DNA of 64,000 nucleotides from Hymenoscyphus infarciens. Its lineage: Eukaryota > Ascomycota > Leotiomycetes > Helotiales > Helotiaceae. The stretch lies in NCBI GenBank assembly GCA_001414345.1, contig LLCB01000284.1, forward strand, positions 1 through 64,000. The letters are read 5' to 3'. Below, piece after piece: positions 47,103 through 59,900 of this stretch. The notes beneath the pieces were generated by a model. That model worked only from the letters and a program-made list of their open reading frames with translations, made no database searches and had not been told where the DNA came from. Each line of letters starts with the position of its first letter. The first letter of the stretch is position 1. The position numbers and the translations under genes are program-made.

Positions 47103-50100
47103 TAGTAATTATCCATTTTGCTCTCTAAATAATGATTTATATCTTAAATATCTCTTAATTAATAAATAATACCTAGAATACCTCTTATTTTTATACCTCT
47201 TATTTTTAGAGAGTAAAACTGTTAAAATAGAGGTATTCTAGTTAGTAAATATTTACTACTTTTACTATATATCTATACCTATTTTTAAGTAAATTAAAAC
47301 TATATACTAGGATACCTTATAATATTTAAGTACTAAAATCTATTTCTTCTCTATCTTCTTCTACTATTACTACTACTACTAATATACTAGCTCTTAAGTA
47401 TAAGAATAAGGTAGAGTATAAGCGGTGTATAAAGCCTTATTATATAATATTAAAAGAGCTCGATTAATAAGAATAATAAGATAAAGCTATTATAAATAAA
47501 TTAATAGGTAATTCTACGCTAGTAGACACTAACGCTTTAAAGGACGTTATATAAATTAGTTAGGAGTAGTCTACTTTTAAAGAGGTAAAAGAGGCTATAA
47601 TTGTTTATCTAATTAATTAGGATAAGTCTTATAAGATTATAAAGTTAGATAAAGGTTAGTTTATTCTTAAGTATAAGATAAAAGAGATATATAAATTCTA
47701 CCTATATATTATTCTTTCTAAGAAGACTTAGCATATAATCCTTTAAATATATACCTCTTACTCTTATCTAACTAATATATACTTTAATTACTATAATAAG
47801 AATAGTATATAATATATTCTTAATACCTACGTTAAATCTATTAATCGAGATTCTAATCTTAAAGTAAAGAATTTAGTAAATAATAAGAAGTCGCTTAGCT
47901 AAAGTAATACTATACTAAATTATTAGGTATATTATACTATCTAAAAGTAATATAAGAAGAGTCTTAAGAAGGAAAAGAATTTATTTACACTTATACTAAA
48001 TTATATAAAGGTACTCTAAGATTTAGATTCTATTTACTATATATGTCTTTAAATCGACTAGGAAACTATAGAATTCGAGGGTGTATTTATTACTCTAGAA
48101 CCTCTTTATAATACTACTAAATATATTTACTACTTTACTAGAGTTAATACTATATATACTTAATCGAAGTTTAAGATAGTACTAGTAATTACTATTATAA
48201 TTAATACTAACGATAAGATATTACTAATTTACTAGGTGTTATTACTAAAGGAGGATAAGAAGTTATAGAAGTAGTACTTTACAAATATAGTATATGCCTT
48301 TTAAACTTTTTAAGTAATATATAAGGATAGTAATAAATAGATACTAATTAGCGACTATTAAAAGAGCCTATAAAAGTAACTTCTAATAGCCTTTCTAAAA
48401 GCTTACACTCTTATATATTATTAGTATATTATAGATAATATTACCTTTTACTATAGTAAGGAATTAAGATAACTTTAGTAGAGACTTTACTATATAAAGG
48501 ATAGGGATACTTACTAGGAAACTCTATTATAAATAGTAAAGTTTAAGAAGAAGTATAGTAATAAAACCCTCTTTAAATACGTTATTACTATTCTAATTGA
48601 TATTTATTCTATATATAAGGTTATCTCTATTAAGAGACTTTTATAATATAGCTATAATATATTAAATATTATTAAGAGTATTAACTTAGTATAGAGCGAG
48701 ATTTGGAATCGTCTACTAATATAACTACTTAATAGTATATAGGATTAGGTAATAAAGAAGTTTTATTTATACTATAATTTGCCTACTAAATTCAGTAATA
48801 CTAAGGTCTTAAATAAGCTATAGAAGCTTTATCTTAAAAGGCTAGAGTATATTAAAAAGTATAAAGTTATTCCTACTAATAGAGACGTCTACTAAGTTAA
48901 TACTCTTAAAAAACATCGTTGTCGAGTTAACTTTAAAAAGTATACTTATTTATACCTCTCTTTTTAGGATTATTAATTACCTTACTTATATATAATTACT
49001 TATTATTAATATCTTACTATTAACGTTATATAATTCTTCTACTATAGCTATTTACTCTTAAATTATTATATAATATACTATTCTACTTTTAAGCCTTTTC
49101 TTATAATTAATAAGCTTTATTCTACTCTTAGTATTTTACTACTACTAATTAAGCGCTATATAAGACGACTAAAAAAGGCATATATTCGCTAAGAGTATCG
49201 ACTATTAAATTATAAGTATTATAATTACTAAGAAGTTAGCTATAATTTAAGAATATATATAAGTATACTATTAGCTTATAAGCGTATATAAAAGGTAAAA
49301 GAGGTAGTTTTTAGAGAAGATAGTAACTAATTAAGTAATAACGAGTTTAGAGACTAGGAAGTCTTTCTTAAAGATATTAATAATAATCCTCTCTACTAAT
49401 CTAATCTTACTACTACTAATAAAGTATAAATTACCTTTTATTATTAAAACCGAGTTTTAGAATCTCTTAGAGATAAGGATAAGGATAAGGATAGGGATAG
49501 AGATAGTAGAGAGGAATATAGAGAGGAATTTAATAGCTTTTCTAATAGCTTAGAAGACTTTTTCCTATTATCTAAGCTACTACTAGAGGAGCTATTTAAG
49601 CTCGACGAACTCTTAATTATAAGTACGAGTAATAATAGCAAAACTGAGTAAGCTATAAAGAGTATATAATATTAATATAATATTACTAGCAAAAGAGGAA
49701 TTAATAAGCGATTTATTAAGCTAGAAGTATATCTTAAAGTTTTAAGTACTTAAGGTAAGAAGGAAAAGTAATAATCAAGTAATAGTTAGAGTATAATTAA
49801 TAGGTATTATTACTATATAGATTAAGAACGTATAGTAGATATTAATAGACGTCGCTTTATACTATCAATATTAGATTAATTATATAGAGTAAAAGTAGTA
49901 GAGCAGGAGTAGGAGTAGGAGCAGGAGTAGAAGTAGAAGTAAGAGTAGAAGTAAGAGCAGGAGGATATAGACGTTTAAGGCGAAATTAGTATAAATAGTG
50001 CTAAGCTAAGAATTAATCCTACTACATAAGAAGGAATTAGAATTAAGGTTAATCTAAGTACTTAGAAGAGCTAAAAAGCTGTTGATTTAAGAGATAAAAG

Positions 50101-50408
50101 CGTTAAGTGAAAGTGTAAAGATTAGAGTACTATACTAGAGAGTACTTATAAAAGTTTATATATTAAGAAGTAGATAGATAGTATAGTAGTAGGTTAATTT
50201 ACTATATTTATTAAATTTTTAGTATATTAGTATAAAGAAAACAATAAATAAGGAAAATATCTTTACTAACTAGAATACCTCTATTTTAACAGTTTTACTC
50301 TCTAAAAATAAGAAGTATAAAAATAAGAGGTATTCTAGGTATTATTTATCAATTAAAGAATATTTAAGATATAAATCATCATTTAGAGAGCAAAATAGAT
50401 AATTACCG
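47103..50408 (+). mobile_element. Mutator-like element (MULE) relic
   Basis: A 3.3-kb element with inverted ends of about 150 bp (47103-47253 and 50258-50408; outer sequence CGGTAATTATC on the right, TAGTAATTATC on the left after RIP). A 9-bp duplication ATATAGTAT lies at 47094-47102 and 50409-50417. Long inverted ends with a 9-bp duplication are typical of MULEs. The interior plus strand keeps a MULE transposase signature near 48065-48350: EFEGVFITLEPLYNTT, then VITTIINTNDKILL, KEDKKLWK, YFTNIVYAF and ISDY..KSL (usually I-S-D-R-x-K-G-L). An N-terminal SFKEVKEAIIVYLINQDKSY-like segment near 47570 resembles the FAR1-type domain. Ser/Arg/Glu-coding tandem repeats follow at about 49470-49510 and 49895-49970. 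Confidence 0.82.
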
Positions 50409-50821
50409 ATATAGTATATACTTAGTATACTTAAGAGAAGGAGATATTAGAGACATTTTAAGTAATTACTTTCTTAAAAGAGAATAGTAACTTATTAGAC
50501 TCTAGTGTTAGCTCTAGCTCTAGTAGAGAAGTTATCTATTATAATATTACTTCTATAGAGTTTATTAACGATTTAAATACTAAATAGCTTACTATAAATT
50601 TAATAAATTTAGTATAAAGATACGTTATTAATAAATAAATTCCATAAAACTCGAATAGTACTTCTAATATTATATACGAATTTATAGAGAAGATATTTAT
50701 AATAATAGCTAAAATATATATAAAAGAGAACTTCTTTAATATAATAATTAATACTAGAGTAGCTTAAAAGTTAAGTATAGAATATAATTAATATCTTATA
50801 TATATTAGGCTTATTAAAAAG

Positions 50822-51997
50822 GGGATACGAAGACTTAACACCTGTACGCGGTGCATCCTACGAACCTCTAGCAGTTCTATTTCGCCTCTAGAACTGTCTA
50901 TAGAGCTAAGTTTGAGTCAAAAAGGCGACGTGGCGATACCCCTTTTTACGACCGTCAGAGTTTTCGGCCTCTCTCTCGACCTTCTACAAAGAAGCCACGT
51001 CACACACAGCAACATACCAGATATCGACGAAAAAGACCTACACAGCTTATTTACTCGATAGTAGCATCTGCGGACTGCTGAAACGAACCGATTAAGAAAG
51101 CCCCTAAAGTCGATTCTACACATCCGCCGACACTAGAGGACTTCTACTCTAGATATGCCGCGGAATTATACACGACTCTAAGAAGGCGAGGGCTATATAC
51201 CAACCTAAGATTAGAGGTGATACCTATAGTAGTTATTCTATATAGTCGATATATATTATATTTAAGTTAAAAGAATTACTAGAAGAGGTAAAGGACCCTC
51301 GACGACGGTGATAAAGTGATTAAAAAGGGCCTAGGCAGTATAAATAAGAGTATAAACATAGAAGGGTTTTTATAACTAGATAATAGACTCTCTACTATTT
51401 ATATTAAGATATTTAAAGTACGTTTAATAATACTTTAATAAAGTAGTGAAATACCCCTTAGAAAGTATAAGACTATAGAGTAAAGAACTAATTCTCTAGT
51501 TGATTATAAAGAACTAATTCTCTACTATTTATATTAGTAGATATTTGAAGTATGTTTAGCAGCTCTTAGATAAAGCGGCGAAATACCTTTTAAGAGGTAT
51601 AGAACTATAGAGTAAAGGAAATAGAAGATAGAACTAAGAAACTTAGGTTAGGGATATATTAGAGAATAGTTCTATATAAGATAGTACACTAGAAGATAAT
51701 TATTATTAGTCTTATATAAAGAAGAGCTAACTAAGCCCTTTTTATAAAGGCTATTATAAAGTACTAAATTAGTCGTTTATAAAAATAACTAAAAACATTA
51801 AATTTGAATTAGAACAGGGGGAATAGAAGGAGATACTAAGCTATTACTAGGATGTAAAGCCAAGAGTATAAAGGTATATATATATAGTAGGCCTAGTAAT
51901 AGATACTCTAAAGAGTATATAAGCTACTTTTAGATAAAACCCTATAAATAGTACGTCTACATAGCGCCGGCTCTAGGTAGCTAAAAAGACTATTTGA

Positions 51998-52032
<35 letters not shown>
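50822..52032 (+). mobile_element. Poly(A)-tailed 1.2-kb element, copy 2
   Basis: Begins GGGATACGAAGACTTAACAC and ends in about 34 A (to 52032). The 14-bp direct duplication GGCTTATTAAAAAG occurs at 50808-50821 and 52033-52046. It starts at the same 5' position as copy 1, so neither copy is randomly 5'-truncated. The first 400 bp are much richer in G/C and keep CpG, while the remainder is RIP-like. No open frame longer than about 70 codons is seen, no clear pol III box A/B was found, and no family is recognised. Confidence 0.82.
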
Positions 52033-52035
<3 letters not shown>

Positions 52036-54508
52036 TTATTAAAAAGAGCTTAATTAATAAGTAAACTAAGAGTTAATTTAATATATAATTTAGTAACGAA
52101 TATGTCTCTTCTCTAGAATTATTAATAATTAATATACTAATTAGAAAAGTAGAGTTTTATATAAGATAATCTAATATCTCTTTTATCTTTTATATTAATA
52201 ATATAAATAGCTTAAATATTATTTTAAATAATCTTTAAAATATACTTATCTAAGAGAATAAGAAAGAGACAGAAGTTAAGAGATTCTCTATTATATAGCG
52301 ATTTAGATATCTTTTCCTATTTTAGAATAAAGCTATATATAACTTTATATAGAAATATCTATTCTTTCTTATAGATATTAATAATTAATAACTTTATAAG
52401 CAGTTTAGCTATCTATTAGTACTAAGATTATAACGTATACTAGAAAGAGCTAGGTATTATATTAACTAAAGTATTCTTTAATATCTTATTAAATTCTATA
52501 AATACTATTAAAAACCTAGAGGTTTACCTAGCTAGTTTAAGTTTATCTTTTATAATAATCTTAAATTTAATTATAGTATTTTAATTAATACTTTCTTTCT
52601 TAATAAGTAGACAGTCTTATACTATATAAACGAAGTATTAAGATATTAGATAGATAACCTTTTACTAAATATAAAAGTAATAAGTATATAGAAGGTCTTT
52701 TAAAGATATTAGATTAATATATATCTTAGACTCTCTAATTATATTATTATAGATACTAGAATAAACTTTATTAGAAAGGACTTTATATACTTCGCTACTA
52801 GAATAGATACTATAGTAAAAACTATATAAGTTAAGATATATAATTCTATTAGAATAGTAGAGTAATACTATAGACTAATTTAATAGATATACGATATTAT
52901 ATATAAATAAGAGCTCTATCTCTTATAAAGTTTAGCGTTTTAAATAGCTTTTAAAGTAATTAACGATATAGTAGGCTTAAATAGACTAGTTTCTACTCTA
53001 TTAGTATATAAAGTATATACTCGAATAACTATAACCGACGTATTTTTATAATTGATTTCTATAAAGTCTAAGACTTATAAAAGAGCTACCTAAGAGATAT
53101 AAAAGTAGATTATATTCTATTAAGTTAAAGAAGCTCTTAATATATAAAATATATTAATTAACTAAGTTAAGAACTTACTTTTAAATTTAGACGTTTTAGT
53201 ATAGAGAGAGAATAAAAAGTCTTAGATAAGACTTTTATCTTTTAAGAAATCGAAAATAAAGACTATATTATATTACTACTAAGTAGTCTTATAAAGTTTT
53301 AATCTATAGTTATAAAGCTATATTTTATTAAAACTTTTAAAATTTCTAGAATAGTACTAGTAACTAAGAAAGTTTCTAGTATAATACTATCTAAAATAAT
53401 ACTATAACTTTATAAAAAAGAGAGAACTTTTAAGTAATAGAGTAGATAAGAAGTAGAGTAAAATAGATAAGATATTAAATAATATTTACCTTTCTTCTAA
53501 TATTAACTTTATTAGTTATAAATCTATTAAAATACTAATATTTTAGAATTCTTATTAGAACCTCTCTAAAAGCGTAGATATAAATAGTTTTAAAAGTATT
53601 TAAGACCTCTAAATAGTTCTTTAGAAGTATTATTCTAATAGTTAGACACTTTTATAAACGATTTTAACTATATTACTCTTAAAGATATTAAAACTTTTTT
53701 GACTAATTTAAGTAAACCTTATAATATTAAAGTATTTATAACTAATAATAGTATAGTATATATTAAATTATAATAAAAGAAGATTAATAGATTAACTAAT
53801 TAAAGTGTTTTTAAAATTATTATCTTAAAAGACTTACTTTCTAATACTAGAATATTTAGATTATAGTTTATAGATAATATTAAATTTGAAGATATAGTAC
53901 TTACTTTTATAAAGTTAAGACTAGTAATCTAAGTATATAATAATACTAGAAAGTCGCTAATACTTACCTAAGTATCTCCTATTTAAAAAGTAAGCTAGAG
54001 AATAATTCTTATACTTATTATAATACTTCGAGATTTATAAGTATTTATTTAAGATATATTCTAGAAGTATATATATAATTATTAATTAACTTAAATTAGA
54101 AATTCTTTATCTACTCTTTTAAAGATTATCTCTAATAGAAGAATATATTCTTTAAAATAATTAGACTATTATATAGTATTCTAGATACTAGTAATTATTA
54201 GTTTATAATATACTATAAATACTATATTATAAGGCTTATAATAGAATAGTATATAAATAACCTTTATCTTATTAAATACTTCTTTTAGTATAATAGGCCT
54301 TTAAACTAATAATACTCTTATACTCGTTAATAACGCTTTTGCTAATAAAGAGGAGATTACTATTAACGAGGCTAGCTTTATATCTAAGAAAAGAGAAGAG
54401 CTTATTATTAACTATCTAATTAAAGAGAATAGAGAGCTTTGATTAATTAGATTAGATATGAGATTTTTAATAATTTAGAATAACTTAGACCTTTTAAAGA
54501 GATACTAG

Positions 54509-54678
54509 TATTAGTATACTTAGGAGTAAGTAACTATTCGGGTTAGTACACGTGAGAACACGTGACCTTCTCGCTTAAGAACTATTTAGATAAGTATCGT
54601 AGCTAGCTTTACTTAGTATATATAAACGAATATATAACTCTTTTTATATCGCTTTTATAACTATAAGTTATACTAATA
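54509..54678 (+). repeat. Right LTR (170 bp) of the copia-type element
   Basis: Same length and order as the left LTR, including GAACACGTGACCTTCTCGCT and the TATA-like site; differences are mostly transitions. Confidence 0.85.
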
Positions 54679-55238
54679 TATATATTATATTATACTAAAT
54701 CGAGACTAGCTATCTCTATACTCTAGTTATACTAACTTCTATATTTTCTTAATACTTTTATTCTCTAAATAATCGTAAATACCTAGAATATCTAGATAAG
54801 AATAGATATATATCTTAAGATTAACTTTATAATAGAATTTATTAAAAGTATTAAAAGAGTAACTATCTCTACTAGTAAGAAGTATCTTATATTTTCTTAA
54901 AAAAAGATAATATTAGTAGAACTTTATTATAATCTAGCTATAAATTCTATTAAGTGTCTAGAGTAATATCTTAATATAAAACCAGCTTTATATACTTTTA
55001 ATACTTTTAATACTTTTAATAATATTTAATATAGTATAGTTATATAATAGAAGTCTTTTAATAAAAATCCTTTTATAAAAATCCTATATATTAAATAAAT
55101 ATTAGTAGAAGTAGTATTAATATATTCTAAGAATATCTTCTTATTATAATAGTTTTTAAAGTTTATAATTTAAAAAGAAGTTTATATATAACTACTTTTA
55201 GATTCTATTTAGTAAAGTCTTTATTAAGGCTTTCTATT

Positions 55239-56001
55239 ATAAAACACTCTAAAGAGTCTTATATTTAAAGATAGAAACTATACTATATATACTAGCGAAA
55301 ATAGAGTATTATATAATCTTATTTCTATATAATAGATCTTTTAAGTCTAGGAAAAAGATAACCTTCTAGGCTTATAATAACTAGTAAGATTATAATAGAA
55401 TCTCTAAATTATATTATCTTCTTTTTCTACTCTATATAATCTAATAGTAATTCTAAATAATATTTTTAAGAGTAAGTTTCTACTTTTAGATCTTATATAA
55501 CTTTCTCTCTTATATCTTAGCGTCTAGTAACTCTAGCTCTAGCTTTAGAGTTTAATAAAAATAGTAGATAGCGTTTATAAATAGAGTAGCTAGTAGCTAG
55601 TTCTTATACTACTAGCTTTATAGTATTTAGCTTTTAAATCTATATCTCTTAGAGTAGCTAATATACTACTATGCTTTTAGTTTATCTATTTACTTATAAT
55701 AGAGCTTTTTATAAGCTCTTTAAGAGACTAAGCTACTAAGCTAAGATATTTCTTAGAGTATACTAGCTTTATAGCTAGACTATTAAGTATTTATTAGAAA
55801 TAAGTATTAAGAGATTATTTATACTTTATACTATACGTTTTAAGAGAGATTTCTACTTAATCTATATAAAGTAAACCTAAGCTTATAACTATTATATATA
55901 AACGTAGATTTAAATACTCTAAAAAGCTTTATATTTAGAGATTAAAACTCTATTATTTATAGACGAAAATAAGATAATATATAATCTTATTTCTATATAA
56001 C
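55239..56001 (+). mobile_element. Short element with terminal direct repeats (copy 2)
   Basis: Direct repeats at about 55239-55332 and 55911-56001 (shared ATACTCTAAA..GCTTTATATTTA and TATATAATCTTATTTCTATA) enclose about 580 bp. They resemble the 97-bp repeats at 35393/36387, and the interior shares AAGTCTAGGAAA..CTAGGCTTATAA and CTTAGCGTCTAGTAAC. It is shorter than copy 1, lacking about 200 bp after the first repeat. Confidence 0.55.
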
Positions 56002-56949
56002 ACTTAACTATATCTTTACTATAATAAAAGATATTATTATCTATAATATATTAGTAATATATAAGAGTATAAGCTTTTCTAATAATTACTAATTATTATC
56101 TATTCTTTATTCTTTATCTATATTATATATAAGATTAAAAAGTGTTATTCTATATATATAAAATACTACTTCTAATACTTTTCTCTTCTCTATCTTTATA
56201 ATAACCTACTATTCTATATAGTCGAGATTATATATTATATACTATATATATAAGGTTTTAGTAGTTATTATTTTATATTATCTAATTTAGAAAGGTTTTA
56301 TACTTCGGCTTTCAGACCTTCTAGTATAGTTTAAATCTCTTTTATATCGTCTAAACTCTATTTATATTATCTAAATCTCTTATATATAGCTATCTACTCT
56401 TCTATAATTAGATAAGGCCTAAATTAGTCTTTTCTTCTATTTTATTAGTATCTAGTATTTATATACGTTCTTCTACTAAACACACTTCTATATATCTCTT
56501 TAATAGTAGTATATATTTCGTATTATTATAATCTTTTATTATATAGCGATGTTTTAAAGTCTTTATACTATAGTATATTTTCTTAAGAAATAAGTATAAA
56601 ACTAAAGACTTTATATTAAAAGTTATTATATTAATACTATCTTATATTTACTAAGAATATATATAATAAGATAGTAAGAATAGTTTCTTTTTTATAACTT
56701 AAATCTTATACTTTTAGAAAGTGATTATTTAGATAGTAAAATAGTTACTTTTTAATTAAATAATTAAAATATTATCTTATTCTCTATACTAGTTTAGTAG
56801 TATTATAGTTTAAATTTACTTGAATTTTAGTATAATTCTTTATAAAATAAAGATAGTTTCTAACTAGATTTCTAGTTATATCTATATATAATATATATAG
56901 TTATTTAAATAACTTTTTCAGAATTAACAAAGTAACTCTAAAAGCCTTA

Positions 56950-59900
56950 AAATATGTTTAGACGACCGTTAGATAGTCTAGAAAGAGACTAAAGCACCTT
57001 ATAATTATACTAAATAATTATAGTAGTAGTAGTAGTAGAAAAAAGAGAGGCTTATAGAGAGCCTCTATTCCTTTCTCTAGAATACTAGTAACTAATAAAG
57101 ATAGTATAATAAACTAAGAAGAGTAGAGTATAAGAGAAGAGAAGAGAGTATTAGACTATATAGACGTAATAGAGAAGAGCCTAATCTAAATAATACTTAA
57201 CTTAGTAATAGAGGAGAGAAGTATTAAAGTAATTATTAAAGTAGTAGGAAAAGTACTTAAGTATAGAAGAACTAGGAAAGAAGATAATAATATAATTATA
57301 TATAGAATTCTATAAGAGGAGCTTGCTATTATAGTTAAGAGAATAGAAGAAATAAAGAAGCGTAGCTTAATATAGGTAGAGAGAGCTAGAGCTAGAGAAC
57401 TATAAAGAGAGGTAGTAACTATACTATAAAGAGAATATATAATACTAGCTAAATATATAAGAGAGATTATAGTCTAAGTAATAAGGATAAATAAAGAGAA
57501 GGATAAGCTATTACTAAAGAAGGTAATTAGAGTTATAAATATAGATAGATATAGAGTAGAAGTAATAGTAGCTTAAAAGCTCTAGAGTAGAGATATTATA
57601 ATAAGGTTTAAAGAAGAGAAGTAGATAAGATATATATAAGATAATAGCTAAGTAAAGAAGGTATTTAGATAAGGAATAGTAGTAGTAGTAAGAATACTAG
57701 TAGTACTTATAAAAAGAGCTTTAGTAAATATATTTAAGAATAAGATAGAGAGTATACTATAAAGTATCTTTTAAGCCTCTAGTATAAGGATACTAAAGAT
57801 TATATAATAAGGAAATAGATATAGAGAGTATTAGAGATAAGAAAGACTAGCTTAAAGGAACTATATCTTTAAAGTAGTAATAATAGAAGAAGTAAAGAGG
57901 CTATATATAAGAGGAATACTATAAAAGGTATAATACTTCTTATATAAAAGATATATCTTAGAGATAGTAGTATAAAAGTACTATAAGTATTAAAAGTAGA
58001 AGTATATAGTATGCTTTTATAAATAAGATAAGAGGTATACTTAGTATATATATAAGAGATATAAAGGGAGTAAGAAAGAGTACTCTAGTAAGAAAGACTT
58101 AAAAGAATACCTAGTAAAGTATAGGAATTATAGAGAAGAATACTTAGTATTTATAAAAGAGTATTATATAAGAGAGTAATATTATAAGTAGGTAAAAGAA
58201 TAATATCTTAATAAGATAACTACGTTTATAAACCTATAAAGACTTTTAAAGAAGAGTAAGGTAAAGATACCTTACCTATTTACTTTTAGCTAGAAAAAAG
58301 GCTTATAAAGCTTAAAGAAGAGGTAGAGATAGGGATTTATACTAAAGAGGCTAATAGATATAAATAAAGTAGGATATATAAATATTAGTAATCTAACCTA
58401 GTTCTTAGAGAGGTTAAGGAGCTCTCTTAGTATAATAAGAGATCTAAATAAGGAAGAAATAGAAGTAACCTAAACCCTACTTATAAGACTATTATAAGTA
58501 TAATAGTACTATACTAAAATATAAGGAAGATACTAGAAGCTCTTAATATAACTCTAAATTATAAGAAGGAATATAATATATTAGTAATCTAAGAACTAGT
58601 ATAGAATAGTATAAGAGACTTCCTTAGCTACTTCTTAAGCTTAAAATATAATATAATCTAGTTAGATAAAGTAGTAGTACTCTTTATATATAAAAGACAC
58701 TTAAAAGTAAGCTAGACATATACTATAGATAAGAACTAAGTAAGTATAATAATAGAGAAGAGAGTAGATAAGACGACAGTCTACTTAGTCTATAACTTAT
58801 AAATAGAGTAGATACTAATTAAAGATATACTCTAGTAAGTAAGACTAAGAAGAGTACTTATAATAAGTGACTTAAATACTTACTACCTTTTATAAGATAT
58901 ATATAAGAGATATAATAGGAACGTAGACCTTATTTTTAAACTTACTATACTATAGGTACTAGAGAGAGATATACCTTATAGTAAAGCTATATAGAGAAGA
59001 GAGGGCTCTTATAACTCTATAATTAACCTTGTCTTCTTTACTAAGAACGTAGTAGCTTAGTAAAGGTTCTTAGACCTACTAGAATTAGACTATATAGCTT
59101 AACTTCTTATAATAAAAGTAAGAGAAGAGGGAAAGGTATTATTAGTATTTAGATTTAGCTAGAGACTAATAGATAAGATCCTAATTAAAGTAGAAGCCTT
59201 TTACTTAAAAACACTTATAATCTAAAATATATAAAAACTTAAGAGAGTAGTATAGAGACTTATAGAAGACCTTTAAAAGATAGTAAAAGCTTTAATACTA
59301 CTCTAGAAGCTAGATAGAGGAAGAGTATAGCTCTAGTAGAATATAGAGGTTAAAGAAGTGTTAAAGAAGGTAAGAAGATATAAAAAGACTTAGAAGAAGT
59401 ATTAAATAAGGAGCTTAAGATAGTAGCTTAATAATACTTTTTAGGAACTTTAAATAGTAAGTAGAAAAGCAAAGATAAAGAGCTAAAAAGAGGTACTAGT
59501 AGAGATAGCGAAGGATAAAAGGAAACTCTAGATACTTAAGAAGTAGGTATATCTTAAAAGATATATAAGACTAGAAGTACTAGTACTACTAATACTTATA
59601 TTACTTAATAGAATAAAAGGTAAGATTTATAAAAAGAAGGCTTATATCTTTATAGAAAAGTTCTTCCTAGAGTTAATAGCTAACTACTTAAGCGTTCTTA
59701 ATAAAGACTAGAATACTAAGAGCTTTTCTAAGAGGTACTTAGTAAGTTAATATATAACTAAGAAGTATATTAAGATAGTTATAAGATTAGTATTATAGAA
59801 AGTATTAGGATTTAATATACTAGTAAATAGCTTCTTAAAAGCTTATAATAAACCGCTTTATAAAATACTTACTATAATAGTAGAAGTAAGCTTCTACTTA

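Larger units (their letters stand above)
43715..54678 (+). mobile_element. Copia-type LTR retrotransposon with nested insertions
   Basis: It is bounded by 170-bp direct repeats and flanked by TATAT on both outer sides. Without the insertions its interior is about 4.8 kb. Coding traces run in copia order on the plus strand. A decayed CCHC-like knuckle lies near 46940-46990 (YYIYRKNDYLS). The integrase core is at 52680-53160 (DTRINFIRKDFIYFATRID, YNSIRIVE, AFKVINDIVGL, LVSTLLVYKVYTR). A reverse transcriptase part is at 53890-54440 (FIKLRLVI, then VYNNTRKSLILT and QTNNTLILVNNAFA-like text). The RNase H part expected before the right LTR is missing. Stops in every frame show it is dead. Confidence 0.8.

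Noticed and set aside
49444..49641. Ser/Leu-rich open frame
   Set aside because: It lies on the opposite strand of tandem A/G-rich repeats inside the MULE relic and reflects the repeat, not a gene.
50917..51123. 68-codon frame inside the poly(A) element
   Set aside because: It runs opposite to the element, exists only because this part is RIP-poor, and is not open in the other copy.
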